Below are positions 23,746 to 33,310 of a DNA stretch of 64,000 bases, piece by piece. Origin of the DNA: Acanthochromis polyacanthus (taxonomy: Eukaryota > Chordata > Actinopteri > Pomacentridae); the NCBI RefSeq assembly GCF_021347895.1, contig NC_067132.1, positions 1,674,001 to 1,738,000 on the forward strand. The letters run 5' to 3'. A model generated the notes under the pieces. It did not search any database. It was not told where the DNA came from and saw nothing but the letters and a program-made list of their open reading frames with translations. The translations under genes and the position numbers were made by a program. Position 1 is the first letter of the stretch. The number at the start of each line of letters is the position of its first letter.

Positions 23746-24607
23746 ATACATATAATGTGATGCCTTTATTTTTGCTGCAGGATTTGGGTATTTGAGATTA
23801 AAAAACGTTAGTGTTTGTTTGTTTGCAAACGGGTTTGATTTTGTTTACATATCTGAATCTCAATCACACCTGAATAGAACGTTTAATTAATCAAATATTC
23901 CTCGTGTGTCATGTTTCTCCTCGGTCAGATTTAAGCGAGTTACGTAGGGCATTTTGAATCGGTATATTATATTTTTAATGTAAAAGCATTGCGAATCCAA
24001 CGCTATATTTTGCATTCGCAGGGGCCGGCAATTAGATGTGGCTTCGGGCCAAAATTTGTGTAAACATTATTCGGCTGTTTGACCGACGGGCCGGTGCGCT
24101 GGTATTTATTAAATAATTTTGATGAGTGGGTACCCGATGCCTGTATAGCTCAGCACGTTAAGCAGTTGACTCATGTACAAGAGCTGGTCTCGGACGCGGG
24201 TTTGATTCCGGTCTGCTTTATTATAATATTTGGGAAGTTTTTCATACACAAGTGCAGATTTCTAAATGGACTGCTGTAAAACTTTTTAACATGATTGAAG
24301 ATATCAAACTCATGGACAACTCCTAACCCATTGGACATTCATGCTGACAGACTCCTGTTTAAATTTAAAAAAAAACAAAACAAAACAAAACGTGCAGCAC
24401 TTCGGCACCTTTCTTCTTCGGTGGTGTCTGTGTAAAACAATGTCCAACATGCAAACAGCACACCTAGCGCCATGAAGCACAAAGTGCAGGTGTAAATCAA
24501 TGGGGTGCTGAACATAGTAATATTCATAGCGGAAATAACAGATAATAATAATAATAGGTAATAGAATATTCTGAAATTAAGCTCGACTGTAGACAGGTAT
24601 TTTGCAA
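23746..24607. other. Mostly unassigned; tRNA-like SINE head at 24137-24215
   Basis: TATAGCTCAGCACGTTAAG (box A-like) and GCGGGTTTGATTCCGG (box B-like) are spaced as in a Pol III promoter at 24137-24215, suggesting a tRNA-derived SINE head or tRNA pseudogene. The anticodon stem does not pair well, so it is not called a tRNA gene. The rest, including an AAAAC-rich run at 24365-24390, has no clear identity. Confidence 0.35.
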
Positions 24608-25573
24608 TGGTGATGGTAGGTTCCCTGGCGACCGGAGGGAGGCGGAGGACGGGGAACCAGCGGAGGTACGGACGCCGGACGGAAAGGGAAGCCAGGCGCT
24701 GGTGATCCAGGATCCAAAGGTGGAACCAGGAGGGATCCGGCAGATCTGGGGACGCAGGTGGGGGAGCCAAGGAGGGGATACGGAGGGAGGCACGGTGCAG
24801 GAGGGGTCCAAGGAGGGAGTCGGGCTGAACAGGGCAGGCGGAGGTCCGGACAGCTGGGTTCTGGTAAGGCAAGGAGGAGAGACAACGTTAGACGTGTTTC
24901 GAGCACAGAGAAGAATCACGGAGGCTAGAGAGCGACTGATTGAGATGTCGAGTACAACAATCTGGCGGAGAGTGGAAGGCTGAACCGGTCTTTATTGCTG
25001 TAGGTGTAATCAGTGGAATGAGTTCCAGCTGTCCAGACTCCAGGGAAGCAGCTGATCACCTGAGTGGAGGCAGCCGTGTGGCTGCTCTCCACTTGATGCA
25101 GAGCTGGGGAGAGAGAGAGAGAGAGAGGGAGAGAGGGAGGGATAGAAAGGGGGGAGACAGATGGGAAAAGGGGATTGGTTGTTGCTAGAGGTACGGACCC
25201 GTACCCGTAGCCTGTGGACTATGGATACGGCACTTGCCATTTGCCAATCAGATACGTGAGATCTGGTCACATGACTCCCGGTAGACGCTAGCATTGGTAC
25301 TACAGGTATGGACCCATGTGATCAGATACGTGAGATCTGGTCACATTACTCCCGGTAGACGCTAGCATTGGTACTACAGGTATGGACCCTAAACCTGACC
25401 CTAACACTAACCCTAACCTTAACCTTTGCTTACCTTTCAACAGTTTGCAGTGGTTAGCAGCTTCTTGACTCGCGAGACTCGCGTACGGGTCCATATCTGT
25501 CTGGCAAATGGAAAGTGCCGTACCCGTAGCCTGTGGGCTACGGATACGGACCCGTATCCGTAGACACTACCTT
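24608..25573 (-). mobile_element. Second copy of the 20235-21390 LTR, lacking both ends
   Basis: Matches 20454-21332 almost base for base, including the GA tract, the foldback segment and the telomere-like words. It carries an extra tandem duplication: the approximately 62 bases ending in GGTACTACAGGTATGGACC at 25249-25310 recur at 25321-25387. The TG and CA termini of the LTR are absent, so it is either a truncated LTR or part of a segmental duplication. ORFs through it are artefacts. Confidence 0.85.
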
Positions 25574-26279
25574 TCTAATCAGCTTCTCCTTTGCTTATGC
25601 AATAGCGCACTGAGGCCCAGAGGGAGAGCCAGAGGAGAAGCCAGCTTGCTAGCCTGCATGTCATTTATACCTTGTGTTAAAGTGAATCACTGTGTGTGCC
25701 CCGAGCCACACAGCAATGAGGAGGACAACACTGCATGAAAAGCCAGATTATCGAATTCCGGAAAACCTACCTAGTTCCCCGCAGTTCTTGGCTGTTCACA
25801 GGCTGTGAACAGCCAGTCAGCGGGGGCTGTGAACAGCCTTAAACCAGGCGTGAACTCACCGTGACGTCACCCGTTGGTTTCAATGCCAAGAAAATGAAGC
25901 CCGGATTTTGCTACTTCCTGGTCGCCATTTTGGATTTTTTGGAGCCAGTGACGTAAAAAGCGTCATCAAACAGGCTGGACCGGAGAGCAACTAGGGGCAG
26001 GACCAGTCTATGGGCGGGCCAGACTGAAGCCAGACTGCTGAAAGCCTTGCCCTAAAGAATCTGTCAATCATTCCAGACAAGACTGTCTATCAAGTATAGC
26101 CACGCCCCTGGCTCCGCCAACTTTAACAATTTATTTAGAATTCAGTATTGATTTATTTTAAGATCGGCCACCTGATCTCTCATTTTGACCATGAAAACTA
26201 ACAGGAAAAAAATCCTGAGCTGTAGAAAATCAGTCTATCAAATTGTTTTTTTTACGGTGATGAATTGGGGTCGATGGAG
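25574..26279. other. No gene; contains a strong hairpin at 25792-25840
   Basis: GGCTGTTCACA-GGC-TGTGAACAGCC forms a perfect 11-bp stem, and a third copy of GGCTGTGAACAGCC follows about 12 bases on. Neighbouring words (GTGACGTCACC, CGCCATTTTGGA) resemble fish DNA-transposon DNA. No ORF homology. Confidence 0.55.
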
Positions 26280-26796
26280 CAAAAGCGTTTTGGAGCCAAC
26301 CCTAGGAGCGCAGCCGCTCCTCATCAGCAATCAGCAGCATATAAAGCCTGGCTCTTCCAAACACTCGGGGCTGGGTCATTGCTACTGCATGGAATACACC
26401 GGTCAGGTTTGCTCTGTCTCCCCTCCCGCTCTGGGCTTCCCCATCTGTTCCGGTCTCCCCTCCTGCTCTGGATTTCCTTGTCTGCTTCCACTTTCCTTCC
26501 CGCTCTGGATTTCCCTGTCTGCCCCATCCTGCCCGGCCCAGCTCCAGAACTCTGAGCCTGCCTCGGTTCCCGATACCTGGACTGTTCAGTTTGTGAGTTA
26601 TCTCCGTTTGGTGTTTACTTAAGCTGTATCGTGGCCTATTTTAGTTCTTGCTCCTGATTAGTTTAGAGCCCCGTTCTGTTTATTTCTGTGCCTCCCGTGT
26701 GGAGTGTTTTACGTTCAATTCATATATTAAATCATTAAATATCTGCCTGCCTCTGAGTGTCTGCTTTTGGGTTCAAAAACCCCGTCTCGTAACAGC
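26280..26796 (+). mobile_element. Probable LTR fragment (Gypsy type), 3' portion
   Basis: Contains CAGCATATAAAGCCTGGC (TATA-like promoter) near 26335, a C/T-rich transcribed part with several repeats of CTCCCGCTCTGG-like words, and ends TCTCGTAACA, a typical LTR end. The 5' TG end and any TSD could not be fixed. Confidence 0.45.
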
Positions 26797-26882
26797 AAGA
26801 GTTCCAAAAATCCAAAATTAAAATTACAACAAAATAAACTGTTCCTATTTAAAAAAGGAAAGAAAATTTACAAAAAATGAAA

Positions 26883-26914
<32 letters not shown>

Positions 26915-27206
26915 TGCACACACACACACACGTTTGTACTTCTATCTTAGTGAGGACATCCATAGGCGTAATGCATTTCCTAGAGCCTTACCCTAACCTT
27001 AACCATCACAACTGATTGCCTAAACTTAATCCTTACCCTAACCCTAACCAAACCTCAATTCATACCTGTTCTCTAAAAACAAGTCTTCACCCTCAAACAT
27101 GGCTGTTTCAAAGTGAGGACTGGCCAAAATGTCCTCACTTTGTAAAAATGTCCTCACTTTGATAGTTAAATGCAGAAAATGGTACTCACCATGTAGCAAG
27201 TACAAG

Positions 27207-27251
<45 letters not shown>
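26883..27251. repeat. MITE-like repeat between TG and CA tracts
   Basis: Bounded by (TG)n/(CA)n on both sides. Inside the left tract GTTTGTACTTCTATCTTAGTG is mirrored on the right by TACTCACCATGTAGCAAGTACAAG, an imperfect terminal inverted repeat. The middle has CCTTACCCTAACCCTAACC telomere-like words and three GTGAGGAC/GTCCTCAC words. Confidence 0.6.
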
Positions 27252-27253
<2 letters not shown>

Positions 27254-27666
27254 TTCAAAACAAATTAAAACCTAAAAAATGGACCAGTTCATCTCTCACT
27301 CCGAGCTGGTCTCAGGCATCAGCTCTAGCTTAAAATGTTTCTTTGCTGTTGCCGTGTCATACTTATGTGGCTTCAGTCTGTCAGACGGCTGTCCATTGTG
27401 AAAACGCCTGTGATGTGCAGCTGTGTACCTCAAAGCAGCCTCAAGCCTCACTTGTAGGGCAGTACACAGGTTGGATAAGTCCTGGCTGCGGAAGGATGGA
27501 GGCCATACTATCCATCCACACACCCCGTCAACCATAGATATACTAGATGCCTCGCCGGCCAATGAGTGATGCGTCAGTGCGCCGCCATCTTGGAACGGGA
27601 GCAAGTGGGAGTAAACAAACCAGCGATAAGCGTGTTTATCACACACCGATTGCCAAAAAGCTCAAA

Positions 27667-27750
27667 ATGCCACAGTCTTGTGTGGCCTGGGGCTGCACAA
27701 TACAACACAACCCAAACACAAGGGCACAAGGAATCACATTCCACAAGTGA
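27667..27750 (+). pseudogene. THAP zinc-finger first exon (N-terminal half)
   Basis: The ATG at 27667 starts MPQSCVAWGC, and the exon ends in GITFHK. This is the THAP signature of an initial Met-Pro, C-x(n)-C spacing and F-H-K/R. THAP domains bind transposon ends or promoters as C2CH zinc fingers. A splice donor-like GTGAAT follows at 27749. Downstream C and H ligands would be in the next exon and were not found, so the copy is a remnant. Confidence 0.6.
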
Positions 27751-28659
27751 ATATGTCCTTTCCATTGAACTTTTCACTGATTTCACCAGATATTGTAGCA
27801 GAAACCCATGGCATGATACCAAGACGTTGTCAGTCTTTGGAGAAGTGCACACAGAGATGGCAAATTGGGTTTCAGAAATAAACTCATACTGAATTTAGAA
27901 AAGGATATATTGTTTTTGATGAGCAGTTAATGAAATCAATATTATATCTAGCTTTTTTTTCATGCAGGCATGGAACACAAGTAAATTGAAGAATTTAGGC
28001 ATGGTTCCAACTTTGAGCTAGCTATGTGCTGTTATTGTTGTTCCCTTTTTTCTCAGAGTGAGGAAAATCTATGCCTGTGAGTACTGAATTACTTACCGTT
28101 TGTTTTATTGAATTGAGCAAGTATGATGCTGTTGAGTTTGATCTTGTACTATTTTCCGCGACCGCAATGCTAACAGTTAGCATGTCAATGGGTTTTCCCA
28201 TAGGAATTAGCATCAAGCTAGCGGACTTTGTTTATACGCGTATAATTGTTCAAAGATGTTAATCCCATATGGAAATGCGGCACAAAAAAGGAATAATCAG
28301 TAGACTAAATAAATAAAACTTAGAAGCTGCTTATCATGGTGATCAGAGAAACCTGACATCACAACAGGTCAACACAACAAACAGTTGCAGGAAAAGGGTC
28401 CCTAAAACTTGTTGTGCTGATTGACACCATCTCTTTGGGAGTGTAATCAAAAGATGACCTCGTAAGCTTTCAAATGAGCCATACCATGTCGAAATCTATG
28501 CATTACAAGGAAAGTTATGAGCGGAAAACTGTGTCTGTGTAATGGTCTCACATATACCAGACATTGGTTATTTACAACTTCAGTCCCGTTCCAAGATGGC
28601 GGCGCACTGACGCATCGCCAGCCTATGCTGGACAGTGGCGTGAGGCAGCTAGTATATCT

Positions 28660-29210
28660 CAGCCCGATCTCACGAGGATTCGTGAAACTGTCACGTAAGT
28701 TTTAGTTTCGGTTTCGTGCACACCAACACGATTTCGTCATGTTTTTCGTGCCGCTCACCACGAAATGCGCACCAATGTATTTCAAACGGTGGACTTTTCG
28801 TGCCACTCAGAACGTATTTCAAAAGAATGTGTATATTATATTTTTAATGTAAAACCGTGGCGAATCCAACGCTATATTTTGCATGACATCGTCCCTAAAC
28901 ATAACCCTAACCATAACCCTAACCATAACCTAACCATAAGCCGGTGGTACACTTACCAATTTGCATAGGAATTTCAAGAATGTCCGGCGGCCGGCGGCCG
29001 CAAACGCGATCACACAAGCAGTATACGCCGATGGACAGCTTAGATCGTCATGAATCCGCCGGTATAAACCACTTTCAGATGTGATTACCACAGTGAAAAA
29101 CATTTCGTGGTGAGCGGCACGAAAAACATGACGAAATCGTGTTGGTGCGCACGAAACCGAAACTAAAACTTACGTGACAGTTTCACGAATCCCCGTGAGA
29201 CCGGGTTGCT
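28660..29210 (+). mobile_element. Foldback MITE, copy 1, about 8-bp target-site duplication
   Basis: Arms of about 105 bases (CCGATCTCACGAGGATTCG... and its inverse ...CGAATCCCCGTGAGACCGG) bracket an interior with CCCTAACCATAACCCTAACC. It is flanked by gtatatct at 28652-28659 and 29211-29218. It sits within the terminal inverted repeat of the THAP transposon. An 8-bp TSD suggests a hAT-type mobiliser, not proven. Confidence 0.88.
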
Positions 29211-29376
29211 GTATATCTATCCCGTCAACGCTGCCGTCCTCCTCATCTGACATCATGTCAGCTGTGATGCCCTTCCATAAGTCCTCTTTATCTGGAGCAA
29301 GGACCATCTTCCTGGCATCCAGCAGCTGTGAAGACAATCAATACATTTACTAATGTAACAGAAAAAAAAATGTCAT

Positions 29377-30656
29377 TGTTACGAATTCTAGGAAGCTCAG
29401 GCGCAGAGAAGGAACAGGCAGGGTTGAAATGCCAGAAAGGGTTTATTTACAGAGCGAAACTCAAACTACAAATCGCAGACGGGGAACTACAACAGGAAAT
29501 GCTCATGAACTGAACTTGGTCACACTACTAAAATAGTGATCAGCGACAACTAAAGGCGAGGAAGACTAAATACAAAAACACAAATCACTAACTCACATTG
29601 GGTATTACCCAGGCAAGAAAGCTACGAAACACTTTGGCTTATTTAACTAAACCAAAGCTAACTCGACTGCAGAGCGCAATTACTGCAAAAATCATCAGTA
29701 TACTCAGGAAGAAAAGTTAACACTATAACGAGATTAAGCGAAGGTTACAATAGGTAATCATTAACTTAAACCTTGGCCATCGCAGTAAATCAGATTTCTC
29801 GGCTGATCAATAAACACGAAGTATGATTCTCGGGCTGGGATCTTAGCGTGAACTGTAGCGCGTTCTTGGCAGCCGACTTGGGGATCCAGATGGCGGATGG
29901 CGTGAGGCGACTACAGGTGAGTAGAATAGAGGCCAGCAGACTGGAACTGCACCGACGGGTAATCCTTGACTTGGTTTCGGACAGAAGGGTGAGGTGGTGG
30001 TGGTCCTGGTGGTAATGAAGCCTGGAGCAGCTGGACCCGGAACTAAGACAAAAGAACACAACTTGGATTACTAAGAGCGCTGGGATAAAGACTGTGGCTA
30101 GAGTAACAGGAAGAGTGAATTACAGGCTGTGTTACTATCCGGCACTGAGAGGTGGGTAGCGTCTGCTTATATTGTCGAGGAAGAGGGTTTGATTGGTCGC
30201 TCCAAGCTGCTCCTGCATCTGTTCCTTTCCCGGCGCTACACCGGACCTCATCCGGTAAAACAGTCTCCACGTCCGTTGGCTCCCCGCCGACTCTCCTATG
30301 GTAGTCAGTCCTGGCGTCAGCCTGGCTCTACACTGGATCTTGTCCGGTAAACGTCCGTCGGCTCTCCGCTGACTCTCCTCCGGTAATCAGTCCCGGCATC
30401 AGCCTGACTCTATGCAGGATCTTGTCCGGTAAGCTGCGTGCTCCACCGGACCTTGACCTGTCCGCTGTCCTCCACTCGTGCAACTCCCTGTCCTCTGTCT
30501 GTGTGTCTTTTGTCCTCTGCTCCAGCCTGCTACTGTGGAGGCAATCAGGTCAGCCTAATTGTGACCACCTGTGTCAATTAACCTGACGCTGCTTCCATAC
30601 ACTCTCCCCCACACCTCTCTCCCCTGCAGCTGAGCTCTCGCACGCCCATCGCCACA
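29377..30656 (-). mobile_element. Long LTR of a Gypsy-like element (boundaries approximate)
   Basis: On the minus strand it probably starts TGTGGCGATGGGCG and ends TTCGTAACA. It contains a TATA-like AATATAAGC near 30174-30166 and CTGTAAATAAACCC (poly-A word) near 29450-29430. Two to three tandem units of about 95 bases, each with CCGGACAAGATCC and CGGACGT words, lie at 30240-30445. No gag or pol flanks it. ORFs in it are not considered genes. Confidence 0.55.
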
Positions 30657-30925
30657 CCATTAAATGAGAAGGTGTGTCCAAACTTTTGTCTCATAGTGTG
30701 CATGCACTGTTGACAATGTATCATCAGATGTACCCTGAACACTCTAAGTACAGTTGATCATTTTCCTGTTTCATGCAAACTTGTAACATATTTGAAGGAT
30801 GGATATAGAGCAGAAAGGTCAGCATATTTATATGCTGGGTGGTGTGTTTTAAGGAATCCATCCTTGAACCTCTGACAGAACCACGACCAGCCATTATGAA
30901 GCAGTTCACAGTTATTAATGCCAGG
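30657..30925. other. No gene; short Tc1-end-like word
   Basis: AGGTGTGTCCAAACTTTTG at about 30671 resembles the outer end of a Tc1 TIR but no partner was found. Confidence 0.3.
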
Positions 30926-31150
30926 TCAGAGAGTAATATATATAGACATGTAATTGCAGGAGTTTCCAGGCTTCATCCCCATCCCAACAGACATTTTTAT
31001 GGAAAGAAATTTGGAACTTGAGGGAAACAGACACCTCATGTCATCATTTCTTCCTGTTGAGGGCATTGCTGACAGATGTGTGGTAAACACATCCACCGTA
31101 CAGTGAAGCAACACAAGAGAAAAGATGACTGTAATCTTGCTGCTCCGCAT
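30926..31150 (-). CDS. Short ORF with signal peptide, weakly chemokine-like
   Basis: An ATG at 31150 opens 74 codons. Residues 1-24 (MRSSKITVIFSLVLLHCTVD...) look like a secretion signal. The mature part has DDMRCLFPSSS, FLSIKMSVGMG and KPGNSCNY. The spacing from the first C to the later P-G-x-x-C is reminiscent of CXC chemokines, but the second Cys of C-x-C is Phe, the second half with the last Cys is missing, and there is no intron where chemokines have one. An AAATAAAAG TATA-like word lies about 50 bases upstream. It may be a decayed retrocopy or an unrelated ORF. Confidence 0.3.
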   Translation of the reverse strand: MRSSKITVIFSLVLLHCTVDVFTTHLSAMPSTGRNDDMRCLFPSSSKFLSIKMSVGMGMKPGNSCNYMSIYITL

Positions 31151-31159
31151 GGTGTTTGA

Positions 31160-32001
31160 TGTTTAGGATTTTGACATTGATGAAAAATGCCTGTAATGCA
31201 CTTTTATTTACTTTTTTAAAAGCTGTATGAACCCTGATTCAAATAAAGTATAAACTGTACAGTTTTGTTTGTGTCCTTTATCTCCTAAAACCAGTGCAAG
31301 TGTGAAAAATCTGTCTTATCAGAATACTGTCTGGATGTGGTATTTAACAGTACCTTAACTAGCGTAACTGTTTACATTAAGTGAAGCAATGATTTCCAAT
31401 ACAAACTGCCTTCCTCTGAGTAAATGTATTCAAGTATACATCTGTTTGGGATCCTTCAATGGCACAGATAGCAAAAGTGACAGTGATAGTTGGTGCTAAT
31501 CCCCTCTCTGAGCAACTAGCTGAAGCATCTTCAGTTCATTGCATCCAATGTACCAACCAACCAAGGTTTGTCTGGATCAAGACTCTTTTACAGCTAGGAC
31601 ATATCTGTCAGCTCTTCATGCTAACTTTGATTTCCAGTCAGTATTCACCATCAATTGAAGACAAATCAGTGGAGAACAGGTCACTGTAAAGATAAACATT
31701 CAAATGCACATACAAATACAATTTTGACCTAGAGCTTTGCATAAACTGTTTGTGAAGAAAGAAAATAGCTCAACCTTGCTGGAAAGTAGCCTTTTGGATT
31801 TATGATGCTGCCACACTGTGCTGAAAATTTGGAATCTTAAAATCGGACAATTTCAATGACTAAAACCAAACACAAACAAAAAATAATACACACAAGCCCC
31901 CCCATCCACCTCAAAAAAACAACAGCAAACAAACAAAAAAAACATATATGACATGGCTTTAATATCTGGAAAATTGTCAACTTGATTTGATGTACAAAAT
32001 T
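31160..32001. other. No recognisable feature
   Basis: A/T-rich with an A-rich run near 31865-31945; ORFs are short and unsupported. Confidence 0.5.
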
Positions 32002-32010
32002 CCAGTGTTC

Positions 32011-32581
32011 TAGCCTAGCCACGCTAGACAACCCATGGCAACGAATTTAATTCTCTGCCAGGGTGGGTCTAGTTACCCTCCATAAGGATCGAGGTTAGAT
32101 GCTCCTAAAACTGGCCGGACGAATCACCATGAAGTGTAGAGTCAGAAGGCGGGCGTAACTAAGTGACGACAGAGGCACGACGATTCTGACAGAAACTACC
32201 GGCGCACGATAAACAGTTATCTTTCGACTCGGCTTTGGCCACAGCCCTTAAAAGATTTGAAGCTAAAATTCAACTTGAAAGATAAACAAAGGATGGCACT
32301 GAAGTGTTTCATTGAGAAGAAAGATGTATTTGGACTTATGCAGATGGGATATGGCAAATCCTTAATATACCAGTTGGCTCCGTTGGTTTGGAAGCTAATG
32401 GGACTTAGCCACAATCCGGCGCTCTAGGAACTATGTCAGCCTATTTGTTGCGCTGATTGGTTGTATACCTACCCAATTGCTGCAGAGTGATTTGAAAGAC
32501 AACCTTTTAGCCCGCCTCCCTCCCTGTCGAGTGTTCCGAGACCCTTGTGTCTTAAGAGCTGGGTCTAGCGCGGCTAGGCTA
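32011..32581 (+). mobile_element. Non-autonomous DNA transposon with 9-bp TSD, containing a helicase fragment
   Basis: The ends are TAGCCTAGCCACGCTAGAC and, inverted, TAGCCTAGCCGCGCTAGAC. The element is flanked by ccagtgttc at 32002-32010 and 32582-32590, a perfect 9-bp duplication that would fit MuDR/MULE-like elements. The interior carries a piece of a helicase gene (32257-32427). At 571 bp it cannot encode a transposase and must rely on one supplied elsewhere. Confidence 0.8.
32257..32427 (+). pseudogene. RecQ-like helicase fragment (motif I region)
   Basis: The plus strand reads LKFNLKDKQRMALKCF, IEKKDVFGLMQMGYGKSLIYQ and LAPLVWKLMG in one frame, ending at TAG (32425-32427). GYGKS preceded by MQM corresponds to RecQ motif I (P-T-G-x-G-K-S), which binds ATP phosphate, and the text before it to the RecQ motif 0 area. 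Here the conserved T-G-G-G-K has become M-G-Y-G-K. Only about 55 residues remain, so no activity is possible. It could be a remnant of the autonomous parent or captured sequence. Confidence 0.6.
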
Positions 32582-32590
32582 CCAGTGTTC

Positions 32591-33147
32591 ATCAGTTGCT
32601 CTTGAATTTGATGGATATGTTTTTTCCAGAAAATATGATCCTTGTGAAAATACATTATCAGTATGTTTTGTTCTAAATGATATAATTAATCAAATCCCCC
32701 ATTACGCCTTTACATGTCTTCTTCTGTCCAATAAAGCATGATTCAGTTACTTCAATTGTCCTTATTTGTACTTTACAACTTCGAAGCCAAACATGGCTGT
32801 GTGTGGGAGGGACAAACTGGTATAAATGACACATGTACACATACACACTACAGTTTCTCTGCTGTTATTTGAAACGGTGACAGAGTATCACAGCTGGAGT
32901 GTAAGTAAATGAGCATCAGAACAAGGCAGATAACAGCACATGCATGTGTATGTGTGTCTGTGTGTGGTCTAATATTAGAAGCAAGTGATGAATGAAGAAT
33001 GATATTGCACATCAGATGCAGCCATTATTTGTCCTCAGCATCCAGGCTTCACTCCTCCTGTCACTTTATCATTTATGTGTTTTCTTCTGACCAGATTTGC
33101 TCTGGAAACTTACTGGGAAATCCCTGTTTTCCATATTATTTTATATA

Positions 33148-33148
<1 letters not shown>
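32591..33148. other. No recognisable feature
   Basis: Mixed A/T-rich DNA; nothing beyond short ORFs. Confidence 0.5.
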
Positions 33149-33196
<48 letters not shown>

Positions 33197-33241
33197 AGAG
33201 AGAGAGAGAGAGATAGATAGATAGATATAGATATATATATG
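33149..33241. repeat. Compound microsatellite (TG)n-(TA)n-(GA)n-(GATA)n
   Basis: Four simple-repeat types follow each other without spacing. Confidence 0.95.
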
Positions 33242-33310
33242 CAGCTGCTACCAACACCTATTCTGCTGTCACCAAACAAGGAAGCTCTTCAGTATCAGTG
33301 AGCAGCTTAA

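Larger units (their letters stand above)
27534..29220 (+). mobile_element. THAP-domain DNA transposon with 9-bp flanking repeat, interrupted by a MITE
   Basis: Inverted ends ATAGATATACTAG and CTAGTATATCTAT, followed by a matching GCGTCAGTGCGCCGCCATCT block near each end, mark a DNA transposon. It is flanked by cccgtcaac at 27524-27532 and 29221-29229 (one extra c on the left). The right end is split by a MITE (28660-29210). A THAP zinc-finger exon lies at 27667-27750. P elements (8-bp TSD), MULEs (9-bp) and Kolobok elements (4-bp) can carry THAP proteins; the duplication length here fits MULE or P best. No catalytic domain remains, so it is non-autonomous. Confidence 0.75.
27296..29325 (-). 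pseudogene. Terminal coding exon of unknown gene, split by the THAP transposon
   Basis: On the minus strand a polypyrimidine tract with TTGTCTTCACAG (acceptor AG at 29327-29326) opens an exon at 29325. It reads LLDARKMVLAPDKEDLWKG, then an acidic MMSDEEDGSVDG up to 29221. The frame resumes at 27533 with VCGWIVWPPSFRSQDL and ends at a TGA at 27296-27298 after LMPETSSE. Apart from the 9-bp target duplication the two parts join in frame, about 110 codons. The protein is not recognised; the composition (acidic patch, then W-I-V-x-P-P) resembles uncharacterised multicopy fish proteins. It could be a host gene or part of another transposon. Confidence 0.5.

Noticed and set aside
24137..24215. tRNA gene
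   Set aside because: Box A and box B words are present but the anticodon stem and acceptor stem do not pair; kept only as a SINE-like head.
24339..24983. ORF of 177 codons (minus) and overlapping ORFs
   Set aside because: The shared part is the second LTR copy; the extra C-terminal part is unrelated A/T-rich flank.
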